This document shows, in pieces, positions 13,301 to 22,000 of a stretch of DNA of 64,000 bases. Positions within the stretch are counted from its first letter, which is position 1. Every line of letters begins with the position of its first letter. A program made the position numbers and the translations under genes. Source of the DNA: Corbicula japonica (lineage: Eukaryota; Mollusca; Bivalvia; Venerida; Cyrenidae). The stretch is taken from positions 1 through 64,000 of the forward strand of contig JAZAYU010000182.1 of NCBI GenBank assembly GCA_038501625.1. The letters run 5' to 3'. The notes beneath the pieces were generated by a model. That model was not told the DNA's origin, searched no databases, and was given only the letters and a program-made list of their open reading frames with translations.

Positions 13301-14442
13301 TAAAAATACTCTCACCCCTAGTCCTCTACATGTAGCACGTACATCGTTGATATTCAAACACAAGTCAGTTAAAATAATCCTGGGACGCCCAAACTGTCCT
13401 AGCACCCGGCGTAGAGGTAGGATTCTGAGTCGCCTGCATGACTTCCGGTACGCTCTTACCGCAGGCGGAAGGTCGAGCCGCAAGTAGGACTTAGTGCGCG
13501 ATGGTGCGGGGGTTCCTCTACCACGCCGATCTAGAAAGGCAGAGTTCGTGTTTGATGAATGGTTACACTTAACACTCAACACAATTCAATATTTCATGCC
13601 AAATATGCCTGCGGTATCGGCATTTTGGTCACCCCGGTAATTCTAAAATGTTAGCCAAGAAGACGATGGTTACAATTTCTCTCGAATACGCCTTAGAACT
13701 AAAATGTGAACACTTACGTTCTTGACATTTTGGCCAATCTGTAAGTCTTAAAGATGGCCAAGAATGTAACAGTTAAATGAACATATCTCTTGAATATCAA
13801 ACAAAACTTCGCTCATATTCACATAAAATAACGAAGTGCTAAAACTGACATTCCTCGTTTTATATTTTAACCCTTTCCTACATATATACGCACTTTACGC
13901 ATGTGCGACCATTGTAGATCCAGATCAGCCGGCACATCCGTGCCATCTGATCAGTATCTGCACTGGTCGCATTTTGGTCAGAAATAAGCTAAAGCATCAT
14001 AAAGCGAACAGTTTAGATCCTGATCAGACGGCATGGATGTGCCGGCTGATCTGGATCTAAATATGAAGGAAAGGGTTAAGCGCGGCGTCTCAGTAATCCG
14101 GTGTGAAATAAAACGCAAATTCAGATTAAAACATTTCGGGAATATAAAATATAAGTCTGCTGGTCACTGACCTTGGTAAGACTGAGTGCACACACTGGCT
14201 CCACTGACACTAGCCGAGTCCAGACCGCTGTCCATCCGCTCATAAGTGGTGATTGTAGGCACAACGCGGTTTCGAACTTCCGGTAATTTGGTTACGGAGG
14301 TACCGGCCGATGGTTCCCAGTGCTTGGAATGTTGCTGCACATTGTTTAGCCACCTCTCAATCAGAACTTTCTTTTCTGGGATGGTTTTCTTTTGTTGTTC
14401 GAAAGATAAAAGTTTCAACCGCGCAATAATCTCCTTTTCCAT
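350..14442 (-). CDS. LRRC74-like leucine-rich repeat / EF-hand protein (11 exons, 3' end outside window)
   Basis: Coding exons in transcript order: 14442-14172, 13530-13316, 12640-12533, 11803-11660, 10713-10632, 10345-10260, 3049-2855, 2479-2384, 1802-1677, 1282-1136, 435-350. All junctions are GT-AG and in phase, giving 518 codons plus two bases, then the window ends. The start is the ATG at 14442; an in-frame TGA lies at 14457-14455. Residues about 110-400 are ribonuclease-inhibitor-type LRRs (LDFSGNTLG, LDISGNRLTD, LDLSWNHL, INLGWNGFG, LDISCNRIH). The C-terminus has two EF-hand loops. Repeat order, the bridging segment starting GIVVDRDF and the EF-like tail follow human LRRC74A as I remember it. 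The family is poorly characterised; cytosolic protein interaction and Ca2+ binding are inferred. Intron 6 (7.2 kb) contains the antisense FAS1 gene. LRRC74A versus LRRC74B orthology is not resolved. Confidence 0.88.
819..888. repeat. (AAT)n microsatellite
   Basis: About 22 AAT/TAA triplets in LRRC74-like intron 10. The long leucine-rich reading frame on the other strand is an artefact of this repeat. Confidence 0.97.
1136..1282 (-). CDS. LRRC74-like exon 10 (EF hand 1)
   Basis: Residues 442-490, phase 0/0, acceptor TTTCTCAG and donor AAG|GTAACT. A helix ending DFFHKI precedes a 12-residue loop (473-484) with N, D, D at positions 1, 3, 5, G at 7 and E at 12. This fits a calcium-binding EF hand, with E instead of G at position 6. 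Confidence 0.88.
1677..1802 (-). CDS. LRRC74-like exon 9 (linker)
   Basis: Residues 400-441, 42 codons, phase 0/0, acceptor ATTTTGCAG and donor GAG|GTATGC. GIVVDRDFQGILDTVRQER corresponds to the family segment between the LRR domain and the C-terminal EF-like region. Confidence 0.88.
2384..2479 (-). CDS. LRRC74-like exon 8 (last LRR)
   Basis: Residues 368-399, phase 0/0, acceptor TTTTTCAG and donor CAG|GTACCA. It starts LDRNPITPSFATVLL and closes the LRR domain with VLEELSLQ. Confidence 0.9.
2526..2665. mobile_element. CCAAT-bearing foldback element, copy 1
   Basis: Two arms of about 65 bp form a near-perfect inverted repeat (AAGATCATAAAACTTAG at the left, TTTAGTTTTATGATC at the right). The centre has GATTGGCTGAAATGG mirrored by CCATTTCAGCCAATC. 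It sits in LRRC74-like intron 7. The same element recurs at 34855, 47708 and 56724. It is a foldback MITE; no coding capacity. Confidence 0.88.
2855..3049 (-). CDS. LRRC74-like exon 7 (two LRRs)
   Basis: Residues 303-367, phase 0/0, acceptor ACTTTCAG and donor GTC|GTAAGT. It holds two complete LRRs (SIEYINLGWNGFGFEG and IEKLDISCNRIHPPAL). A 34-bp piece of this exon recurs at 3146-3179, next to a LINE fragment. Confidence 0.92.
3146..3470 (+). mobile_element. 5'-truncated non-LTR retrotransposon (LINE) tail preceded by an exon-7 copy
   Basis: From about 3180 the plus frame reads as the C-terminus of a LINE reverse-transcriptase ORF2 (RTRTRMADRSIAVTG, then GPKWWNAL, then LKTHLF) and stops at 3370. 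A short 3' UTR follows. Only about 60 residues remain, so it is dead. Its first 34 bases (3146-3179) are identical to 2866-2899 within LRRC74-like exon 7, 280 bp away in the same orientation. The ORF2 assignment rests on recalled family patterns. Confidence 0.7.
3471..5692. other. Intron 6 stretch, no gene seen
   Basis: AT-rich DNA between the LINE tail and the FAS1 promoter. I see no conserved reading frame, RNA gene or clear repeat in it. Confidence 0.5.
5693..5698 (+). promoter_or_regulatory. Candidate TATA box of the FAS1 gene
   Basis: TATAAA lies 88 bp upstream of the FAS1 start codon, in a good position for a short 5' UTR starting near 5725. It is the only such match in the upstream 150 bp that I noticed. 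The transcription start site itself is not visible. Confidence 0.55.
5781..6557 (+). CDS. FAS1 protein exon 1
   Basis: Residues 1-259: signal peptide, all of FAS1 domain 1 and most of domain 2. The first of two adjacent ATGs is taken as start. The base composition is clearly more GC-rich than the flanks, as expected for a conserved coding exon. Confidence 0.94.
5781..7530 (+). CDS. Secreted two-domain fasciclin (FAS1) protein, 2 exons
   Basis: Exons 5781-6557 and 7426-7530 join in phase 0 (AAG|GTGAGC, TTTCAG|GTT) into 293 residues. Residues 1-17 are a hydrophobic signal peptide ending near GAIA. Two FAS1 domains follow, about 20-150 and 155-290. Each has the H1 box (TFTIFAPTDAAFAALP; LTLFAPTNDAFAKLP), the YH motif (LLYHVI; ILTYHVV) and the H2 end (NGIIHVLDSVM; NGVIHLIDHVL). 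Sequons NGT at 49 and NLT at 176 are seen. No transmembrane or GPI tail is visible, so the product is probably secreted. FAS1 domains are known from TGFBI and periostin and mediate adhesion and matrix binding; the partner here is unknown. The gene is nested antisense in an LRRC74-like intron. Confidence 0.93.
6983..7005 (+). repeat. Poly-G run in the FAS1 intron
   Basis: Twenty-three consecutive G on the plus strand in the single intron of the FAS1 gene. It could form quadruplex DNA or RNA. Length may be an assembly uncertainty. Confidence 0.95.
7236..7391. repeat. Compound trinucleotide microsatellite (AAT, ATT, TCA)
   Basis: Runs of AAT, then ATT, then mixed GTC/TTC and TCA triplets end 34 bp before the acceptor of FAS1 exon 2. 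The AAT to ATT switch is itself an inverted repeat. Confidence 0.96.
7426..7530 (+). CDS. FAS1 protein exon 2 with stop
   Basis: Residues 260-293 and TAA. It supplies the last strand and H2 box of FAS1 domain 2 (GVTNGVIHLIDHVLIP). The stop lies inside the first copy of a 33-bp tandem duplication. Confidence 0.93.
   Translation, partial: VENALVTSKDIGVTNGVIHLIDHVLIPHQDPVIG
7513..7578 (+). repeat. 33-bp tandem duplication across the FAS1 stop codon
   Basis: Two copies of a 33-bp unit starting GATCCCGTTATTGGTTAAAC lie at 7513-7545 and 7546-7578. They differ at three positions. The unit contains the stop codon, so the second copy is 3' UTR. Confidence 0.93.
7676..7681 (+). terminator. FAS1 polyadenylation signal
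   Basis: AATAAA 146 bp after the stop, followed by an A-run at 7686. The 3' UTR before it is rich in TTATTTAT, which resembles AU-rich instability elements. Confidence 0.75.
7781..7857 (-). mobile_element. tRNA-derived SINE head (degraded)
   Basis: On the minus strand there are an A box (TAGTTCAGTCGG) and a B box (GGTTCGAGTCC) 40 bp apart, as in polymerase III promoters. The arms do not form a complete tRNA cloverleaf with an acceptor stem, so this is a SINE and not a tRNA gene. Confidence 0.65.
7977..8232 (-). mobile_element. SINE-like element with tRNA-like region, partly duplicated
   Basis: On the minus strand a head with GACGGCCGTAAAAGTCTCC (near 8155) is followed by GGGCTATCC and a tRNA-like part with an A box (TTAGCTCAGTAAG) and B box (GGTTCGCTCCC). 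The B-box end recurs at 8203-8232, about 222 bp from its first copy, so the unit is partly tandem. A second full copy lies at 15104-15345. Confidence 0.7.
8233..9748. other. Intron 6 stretch, no gene seen
   Basis: AT-rich. Another fragment of the SINE-like head (GTGTGGCGGCTGTAGAACG) lies at about 8760-8790. Nothing else was recognised. Confidence 0.45.
9749..9893. mobile_element. Foldback element (about 65-bp arms)
   Basis: Inverted repeat: TCATTGGTATTCGGCGAAGA at the left mirrored at the right, with an internal mirrored pair around CTTTCCAGACGGAAAC. The spacer is under 10 bp. No second copy was seen in this window. Confidence 0.85.
10260..10345 (-). CDS. LRRC74-like exon 6 (LRR)
   Basis: Residues 274-302, acceptor ATTTTAG and donor GAG|GTGAAC, leaving phase 0. 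The LRR core LEELDLSWNHLRQRGA is one of the best-conserved units of the LRRC74 family as I remember it. The next intron is 7.2 kb and hosts the FAS1 gene on the other strand. Confidence 0.9.
10632..10713 (-). CDS. LRRC74-like exon 5 (LRR)
   Basis: Residues 247-273 plus one base, acceptor TTTCCAG and donor ATAG|GTTAGT. It encodes VSPQLRVLHAHHNEFRD, an LRR strand with a degenerate asparagine ladder. Confidence 0.88.
11660..11803 (-). CDS. LRRC74-like exon 4 (LRR)
   Basis: Residues 199-246, 48 codons, phase 0/0, acceptor ATTTGCAG and donor AAG|GTGTGC. It contains the LRR core ITVLDISGNRLTDRDG. The acceptor region is duplicated just upstream in the intron (see the tandem repeat at 11761-11887). 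Confidence 0.9.
11761..11887 (-). repeat. 64-bp duplication spanning the exon 4 acceptor
   Basis: 11761-11823 (start of exon 4 plus its acceptor) is repeated with several changes at 11825-11887, within intron 3. The upstream copy retains TTTGCAG followed by CGTCTTGCAGAG and so could offer a decoy acceptor. Confidence 0.85.
12533..12640 (-). CDS. LRRC74-like exon 3 (LRR)
   Basis: Residues 163-198, exactly 36 codons, phase 0/0, acceptor TTTTCAG and donor CTG|GTACCT. It carries the LRR core TYLDFSGNTLGTLG. Together with exons 4-8 it shows the usual intron placement between LRR units. Confidence 0.9.
13316..13530 (-). CDS. LRRC74-like exon 2
   Basis: Residues 91-162. The acceptor follows a pyrimidine tract (CTGCCTTTCTAG), and only this AG restores phase 1 with exon 1. 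The donor is GGG|GTGAGA, phase 0. It encodes the pre-LRR segment YRKSCRRLRILPL and the first LRR-like strand IILTDLCLNINDVRA. Confidence 0.85.
13867..14079. mobile_element. TTAA palindromic MITE, copy in LRRC74-like intron 1
   Basis: Starts TTAACCCTTTCC and ends GGAAAGGGTTAA. Inside are two facing half-palindromes with GATCCAGATCAGCCGGCAC and GATCCTGATCAGACGGCA. This is the leftmost copy in the window. Confidence 0.92.
14172..14442 (-). CDS. LRRC74-like exon 1 (N-terminus)
   Basis: Residues 1-90, starting MEKEIIARLKLL. This is a charged, helix-prone leader followed by a Ser/Thr-rich low-complexity stretch. The donor is AAG|GTCAGT and the exon ends in phase 1. A TTG nine bases upstream would extend the frame, but TTG is an unlikely start and an in-frame TGA follows directly upstream. 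Confidence 0.75.
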
Positions 14443-14457
14443 GATTGACAAAACTCA

Positions 14458-14650
14458 TCTAAGAATACGCGAATCAAACAATTTCCAGAATTAAAATATA
14501 GTTTTCAGTATATTTAGAATTCGCGAATCAGACAATTTCCAGAATTAAATAGAGCTTCAGTAAATTAGAATGCGCGAATCAAACAATTTCAAGAATTAAG
14601 TAGAACTTCCGTATATTAGAATACGCGAATCAAACAATTTCAAATTTTAA
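14458..14650. repeat. Tandem repeat (about 3.5 units of 51-58 bp) just upstream of the LRRC74-like start codon
   Basis: Units start with AATACGCGAATCAAACAATT and end with CAGTATATTAG. They begin 16 bp upstream of the ATG, so the array probably covers the 5' UTR or core promoter. Confidence 0.88.
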
Positions 14651-15103
14651 TCCAAGAGAGTGGACAAGTAAGAACTAGAACATCTTTTAGCGGAATTGTT
14701 ACGAACAATTAATCAGCGAGACCGAAAAAATACCTTGCTTGATTGAAAAAAAAACAACAACTTTCTTCTAGACGTAACAAAGGTCTAAGCCTCTTAGCTG
14801 GCACCAGTTAAATCAATAGGCTTGGAGGCACTTAGCTAAATTGATACTGTTGTTCCGTGACAAAGCTGTCTTCACGTTCACCACCGACTTTAGATCAATG
14901 CACTTTTCTACGCATTTTTTCCGGATGGCTTGAATATATAGCGGCGTTGAACAAGTACAACGGACAATTTACTTGTTAATTTGCGTATAATGTAATCGCA
15001 AATAAGCAGCGATGCTCCGTACAAAGAAGATGCGCAATTTATTTTTAAAGTGCCTCAAACAGTACAAAACGGATGAAACCCCTTGCTAGGAATAGACGGC
15101 AAT

Positions 15104-15345
15104 ATCATTTGAAATTCACTGTAGCGCTATTTGTGCAGTGTGGCGGCCGTAAAGTCTCCCCGTACATATTGTCAGTACTGTTATCAGTAAAAATAAACCG
15201 TTACCGATGTCGTGCAGTCATAATACTTATATCAGGGCTATCCAATCAACTTTTTTGGGGTTGTCCCGGTGCGCTCAATTAGTTACGTCGTCGGAATTGT
15301 AGGACTAGGCGCTGTCGCCCTGACGGTGGGGGTTCGCTCACAGGC
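15104..15345 (+). mobile_element. SINE-like element with tRNA-like region, copy 2
   Basis: Same order as the copy at 7977-8232: GGCGGCCGTAAAGTCTCCCC, then GGGCTATCC, then a decayed A box and a B box (GGTTCGCTC). The A box has diverged (CTCAATTAGTTACG). Confidence 0.7.
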
Positions 15346-15603
15346 AATATTATTTTTAATCAATGTTAACACTACAAGCAAGTTCCAATAAAATCAGATG
15401 AAAAAGGCATTTTATAACAATACACGTTACTTATTTTGCTTCACCCAGTAAACTAGTTCTGGTTCCCACATAGCCCATTTTAGAAAATTTAAAACTTGTC
15501 CCAGCCTTGTGAAAACCTGATCCAGATGGTATTATTTACAATCAATTACAATACCTCATTTGAGCCTTTTAGTCATCTAATATCAAGTCCGATTTGTAAA
15601 CAA

Positions 15604-15838
15604 TTCTCTCCCTTTGCTCCATGGGATATGGCTGTTATCTCATGGATAAACAGTGTAGATCCAGATCAGCTTACACATCCATGCTGTTAAATCAGGATCT
15701 ACATTATTCACTGAAAGATTTATAAGGTTATTTCTGACCAAGAATGGACCAGTGTAGATCAAGATCAGATGGCACATATTTTCCACCAGATCTGGATTTA
15801 CAATGGTCATACAAGTGATAAAACTGGTATAATGTTAC
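15604..15838. mobile_element. TTAA palindromic MITE, degraded copy
   Basis: Recognised by CAGTGTAGATCCAGATCAGC and its mirrored half; the terminal TTAA is lost on the left. Confidence 0.75.
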
Positions 15839-16074
15839 CTCCATAAAAACCATGTTCATTTCAGAACCAAAGCAAGAAAAAGTTGACAAAGCAAAACTTG
15901 TGATAACTTTTATTAATTAAGTTTTAACAACTAAATAACATGAATTAAGTTGTGTTTGGTGATTAAATCATTAACAGGTAGGCTTCATGATATAGCAATG
16001 AGATGAACATGTGAACAGTTGGTTTTGTCATGGAGCCAAAACTTTGCCGAATTGAAGTATTTGCGAAGAGTCTT

Positions 16075-16297
16075 TTAACCCTTTCCTCATTATATATACC
16101 TTCATGGCATGGGCAAACAATGTAGATCTAGATCAGTCAGCATATCTTTATTGTCTGATCAGGATACACAATTTGCCTTTTGATTTGTTAGGTTATTTGT
16201 GACCAAAAAGCTACCAGTGCAGATCCATATCAGCTGGTCTGGATATACACTGATTGCACCCTCGTAAAAACATTTATTTATGGAGAAAAAGGGTTAA
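16075..16297. mobile_element. TTAA palindromic MITE
   Basis: TTAACCCTTTCCTC to AAAAAGGGTTAA with both internal half-palindromes. Confidence 0.9.
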
Positions 16298-16630
16298 GTG
16301 TTTTCAAAATCACTTTCCCTGAAGTTTGCAAAGCAATTATCCCTTCTGGGTATCGGCAGCAAAAAATGAGATTTCAACACAATGTTTAAGGGAAATTGAT
16401 CATCTGTGTAAAATTCTGAAGAGGTATTTTTTTTGTTACCATTTTAGGACTTAGAGTTACCACAAATTAATTAATTAATATGTCTACATACAGTCATCTA
16501 TAAATAAAGGAACACTGGACAAAAATATGATAGCACTGTTTGTTAGACAAAATCTATGGACGAATTTTATTCAAATCACAGACATTAACTATATATTCTG
16601 TACAATTTAATTACTCCATACACACACATT

Positions 16631-16834
16631 TTAACCCATGTGCCACCAGTATAGATCCAGATCAGCCAGATCATCTATGCCGTTTGATCTGGATCTGCAC
16701 TGTTTGCATCTTGGTCTGAAATAACCTTATGAATCTAAAAGCGAACAGTGTATAGTGTGATCAGATGGCACAGATGTGCTGGTTGATCCGGATCTACTGT
16801 TCGACAATGCAATAAAGGTGTATCCATGGATTAA
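16631..16834. mobile_element. TTAA palindromic MITE
   Basis: TTAACCCATG to CATGGATTAA. The right end has lost the GGG of the terminus. Confidence 0.85.
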
Positions 16835-17061
16835 AGTATTTATTGACTGAAAATGGATAAGCATGACAATGGTGTGATAGTGTGATATAAACAATACGAG
16901 CCAAACCACATGAAACACAAATCTGTCATCCATTACTTGAGTTGATGCTATATTTGGTAAGGTAAACAAAACTTTTCCCTTCATTTAATATTTTAAAGAA
17001 TTGGTGCAACTTTGTTAAAATTTAAAGCAAGTGATACAATTTTTTCGCTATAAAATGCCTA

Positions 17062-17249
17062 TTAACCCATTAATCCACATCAGCTGTCACATCCATGCAA
17101 TCTATTCTGGATCTGCACTAATCACTTTTTTGGCAGAAACCTAATGAAACCAATTGAGAACAGCATAGATCCTGATCAAACAGCATGGATGTGCCAGTTG
17201 ATCTCGATGAAAACTGCTGACCCATGGGATAAAAGGCGTAAAGGGTTAA
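17062..17249. mobile_element. TTAA palindromic MITE, shortened
   Basis: TTAACCCATTAATCC to GTAAAGGGTTAA, with a shortened left arm. Confidence 0.85.
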
Positions 17250-17612
17250 ACTATGACGCTAACATCATTTTAGGGAAAAGACATCAACTTCTGTAAGTGA
17301 CATTTTCACAATGGACAGCTCAACACATTCCCAAACTGTGAGGCATCAATTTCTTAATACTGAAGATTCATATATGAGAACAATAGGCAGATCTGATCAA
17401 AATTCATTAGCATAATTCTTTAACAGTATCATTAACAACCCTATTTGGTTTGGAGTTAAGCACTTCACAAACTCCCCCATGGTAACAAGAGAAGTGTATT
17501 GTTAGAACAAGCAAAAACATTTTATTAGAGACATATGTCAACAGTAACTCCTTTCATTTTATGGGGCTAATCCTTCTTGAATATCTCCTAATTTGTACAA
17601 AAAAGCAGTATT

Positions 17613-17864
17613 TTAACCCTTTATAACCCTTTTCTCCATGTCTACACATTTTAACTCATGTGGGACCAGTGTAGATCCTGACCAACCAGCACATCTGTGC
17701 CATCTAATCTTTATTTGCACTGGTCACATCTTGGTCAGAAATAACCTAATGAATCTAAAAGCCAACATTGTAGATCCAGATCAGATGGCACAGATGTGCC
17801 AGCTGATTTGGATCTACACTGTTTGCCCACACTTTAAAGGTGTATCTATTGAGTAAAGGGTAAA
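17613..17864. mobile_element. TTAA palindromic MITE
   Basis: TTAACCCTTTATAACCC to GAGTAAAGGGTAAA. The left terminus is duplicated. Confidence 0.85.
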
Positions 17865-17913
17865 TAAGATAACTTGATAGGCTTCTTCATCATTAATCTG
17901 TTTATTATATCAG

Positions 17914-18139
17914 TTAACCCATAACTCCACGAGATATGGCTGTTATCACTTTGATGAATAGCATAGATCTAGATCAGTCGGCACATCCTTGCCATCTGAT
18001 CAGCATCTACACTGTTCAATTTTGTGACCAAAAAGGACACATGGTAGATCCTGATAAAGTGGCAAGGATATGCCAGCTGAACAGGATCTACTCTGTTCGT
18101 ACATGCCTTAAAACCCATACAAATGGAATAAAGGCTTAA
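17914..18139. mobile_element. TTAA palindromic MITE
   Basis: TTAACCCATAACTCC to AAAGGCTTAA with diverged half-palindromes. Confidence 0.85.
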
Positions 18140-18584
18140 ATCCAAGTAAGATTTCATAACCAGCAACAACATTTACTTTACATGGAATGCTGAACATTAT
18201 TACACAGTAGAGTTGTTAGCTCATTTTGTGTTTTCAACTATGTATAATCTAATGTTAAATACGTTAAGAGTTATCAATATTTCACAACAATTCAACCAAT
18301 TATAAAATTATAACATTTTCAAAACTCAACACAACCAGTTTCTAAATATAAAATCCTCGGTTCAGATCTATCCGTAGAAGACTATAATCTCATCACTGCA
18401 GAACGTTACTATCTCTTGAAAACGGCTACTAAACGAACACTGAACAAATCTAGCAGTCTTGTCACCCCACAGAATTCTGTAAACTACACTGGTATCATTT
18501 CATTCTGCGAGGACAAATTTTCGTGTAAAAGACATAAATGAAATATTCCAGCGGAGTAAAATTACATGTTTATGTCTATTAATA

Positions 18585-18661
18585 TTTATTTATACATGGT
18601 GTAATTTCGCTAGGTTTTAAACTGGCACATTTACTCAAAGCGCAAATTCAAGAAATTTATT
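18585..18661 (-). terminator. Candidate PCM1 polyadenylation signals
   Basis: AATAAA on the minus strand at 18661-18656 and again at 18590-18585, about 360 and 430 bases after the PCM1 stop. Which is used, if either, cannot be told. Confidence 0.35.
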
Positions 18662-19019
18662 TCTGTAAGAAATATAATAATACCACATTATATTGTATGA
18701 TTGCTGTGAAATTATTTTTTAATGAAGATAAACTTTCATAGTTTGGGAGACATCTCTCCATGACCATTTCTTAATGTTGTTAAATATTTAACATACCCTC
18801 AACATAACCTTCCTTCAAAAACCCCAGAAATTTAGTGTCTAGTAAAAACAGATGATTTTACAGCCTTAAAATAAAATGCACCACGCTTGTGAGGTATAAT
18901 GCACACACGAAAAGACTTTTTTATAATCTAAAATAATCCAGTCTTAATTCATTCAGCTAACATTAACTATTCCTTGTTTGAATCCTCTTCTTCACTTTCA
19001 CAATCTTTTTGGTGAACAA

Positions 19020-19036
19020 TTAACCACTCGCCTCAT
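19020..19036 (-). CDS. PCM1: PCM1 exon 37 (last residues and stop)
   Basis: Acceptor ATTTTTCCAG; the phase-1 join gives DEASG and TAA, similar in length to the human end after KEP. Short, so less certain than other exons. Confidence 0.72.
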
Positions 19037-22000
19037 CTGGAAAAATAATGAAAATTTTAAAGAAGTTTTGTGTAACAAAGATTACCTGTGGATTTTTAAT
19101 TGATTGATTTAATTACCGGCAATCTTAACAAATTGTCAAAAATAGCAAAGAACAGAAAAATACAGTAAAAATACATTAAAGAGTAGGACGAACATTTAAA
19201 TACAACCCTAACATGATTTCTTGGAAAGCTTCTACTTGTAGTACAAGTATGAGTTGACATTGAAATCATATTTCTTCAAGTCTCGTTGTAAATTCAATAT
19301 AAAAAGACGTAATATGCAAAGACTCGAAATGCACAAATGAGTCCAAATGTGACATGTGTCCAATTATATTTTGCACACCTTTAAATGGATAATTAGGCAA
19401 CTGTCTGCGTGTCAATGATATAATGATATAATATCAATTTCAAACCTCTAATTTAACTGTTTATTTGCTCATTAAATACATGACAATTATTATCAGTGAG
19501 AGCCAAAATACATCTGTGAAAATTTTAGAGTAAATACGCAGAATTATAAAATCATTTCCAATCATTAACCTAAAATAAAATAATTTCCAATCATTAACCT
19601 TTAATAAAATCATTTCCAATCATTAACCTAAAATAAAAATCATTTCCAATCATAAACCTTAAATAAAATCATTTCCAATCATTAACCTTAAATAAAATCA
19701 TTTCCAATCATTAACCTTAAATAAAATCATGTCCAATCATTAACCTTAAATAAAATCATTTCCAATCATAAACCTTAAATAAAATCATTTCCAATCATTA
19801 ACCTTAAATAAAATCATGTCCAATCATAAACCTTAAATAAAATCATTTCCAATCATTAACCTTAAATAAAATCATGTCCAATCATAAACCTTAAATAAAA
19901 TCATGTCCAATCAAAAACCTTAAATAAAATCATTTCTAATCATTAACCTTTAATCTTTAGTAACACTATACTGCACATATACAAATTCATGCTATTTCAA
20001 GCAAAGTCCGTGCCATTTTTAGAGGCAGCTGTATCAGAATCTGCCTCAGAAATTCATTGTTTATCAACAAAAAAACCCTGATCTAAACAATAAAATTATG
20101 TAGCTCCAATCAATCAGCAGCAAAACATAACTTTATTTAATGTATAATAAGAACAATTATTAATAAAGTTTGAGAACTTGAACTTTTAGCAATTTAACCC
20201 TTTCCTCCATATATACTCATGTTTACGCATGTGCGACCAATGTTGATCCAGATCAGCCGGCACATCCGTGCCATCTGATCAGGATCTGCACTGGTCACAT
20301 TTTGGTCAGAAATAACCTAACAAATAAAAAAGCAAACAGTTTAGATCCTGATCAGACGGAATGGATGTGCCGGCTGATCTGGATCTAAACAGTTTGCCCA
20401 TAAGATAAAGGTGTGTCTATGGAGGAAAGGGTTAAACAAGCATTAACAAACCTTGACAACAAGTAAAGGGGGGATAACTTACTGACCAGGTTCCTTGAGG
20501 AACTCAGGGTCTCCGGCGAGCTCCTGTTGTACATCCATGGCTCCTAGGACAGCTGCAGCGCCTGAGTTGTCCTGTTGCTCCTGCATCATCTTCTGCTGGT
20601 AATCCTCCTGAAACAACACACATCCTGAACATTATGCTAGATGGGTGTTCAGTTGAACACTTGAGTAAGCCCTCTGATGCTATGTCAGAATAAAAATGCA
20701 AGTACAAAATGGGGCATAACTCCATCAAAGAATTTGGCATCATCATGAGGTGTCATAAGCAATATAATTTGAAAGTTTGATGTAAAAATATTAAGAAATT
20801 ACAAAGTTATAGCCAACGTTAAGTTTTCGTGTAAAAATCCAAGTACAAAAAGGGGCATAACTCCATCAAATGTGACCTTGACCTTGAGAATTTGGCATCA
20901 TCTCGAGCGTGTTGTCATAAGCAATATAATTTGAAAGTTTGATGAAAAAATATTAAGAAATGACAAAATTATAGCCAACGTTAAGTTTTCGTGTAAAAAT
21001 CCAATTACAAAAAAGGGGCATAACTCCATCAAATGTGACCTTGACCTTGAGAATTTGGCATCATCTCAAGCGTGTTGTCATAAGCAATATAACTTGCAAG
21101 TTTGATAAAGAAATATTAAGAAATTGCAAAGTTAATAGCCAACGTTAAGTTTTCGGACCCTATGTATCGCCATTTCTTCGAAAGGGCGATACAAAAACTG
21201 TGAGTAGAAACCAGTCTTATTTACACAAATATATATATATATCATGCTCAACGGCCTTTAAAGATGTAAATGGTAACAGTACGGACTGAATATACTGGGC
21301 AACTTTTTACAGCCACCACAGTGATTATATAGAACTTTCTGACATCAGCGATGACATCATAATCCTTGATGCTTCTGGAGACAGCTGACATATTCATATG
21401 AAGTTCAGATTAAATGTACTCACAGAGGACATGACAGTTAATGATGCTGGTAAATCATCCATTGTGATCACCTCAATATCTCCGTTCAGTATCTGAAATC
21501 ATACAATGGTAGCTTTTAACAAACTGCAATATTCTACTGAAAATATGGTAGAAACAAATTAATATTGACACACAACAACATAAAATAACATCACTTTCTT
21601 AACATAAAAATTTGACTCCAGATTATTCAAACAGAAAAATGTTATTACATGTATTTGCTTCAATAGACCCTGTTTGTCATGTAACAGAAATAATCTCTAA
21701 ATCTTATTTGTTATCAGTTTTAAAGAAAAAAAAAACAACAACATAAGTTTAACAAGCTATAGCAGGATGAATGAAAAACAACATGTTTTATCTATCAAAA
21801 TTATTAAAGTACATTTTTTACAACAACAGTTATTATAAATCAAACTATTGAACAGTCCAGGAAACATCTGCCTGATGTAAGACAAATTTGCAAACTTCTA
21901 TAGGGTGTGTCAGGTTTAACCCTTTACTTAATAAATACCGGTACACATTTTTATGCGCGTGCGATCCAGATCAGCCAGCACATCTGTGCCATCTGATCAG

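Larger units (their letters stand above)
14651..18580. other. Intergenic region between PCM1 3' end and LRRC74-like 5' end
   Basis: Apart from the elements listed separately (one SINE-like copy and six TTAA elements) I see no reading frame or RNA gene here. Confidence 0.5.

Noticed and set aside
14443..14451. TTG at 14451 as start of the LRRC74-like protein
   Set aside because: Non-ATG starts are rare in animals, and the ATG nine bases downstream is available with a stop just upstream of the TTG.
19548..19955. CRISPR-like array
   Set aside because: Direct 29-bp units without spacers, in a eukaryotic intron: a minisatellite.
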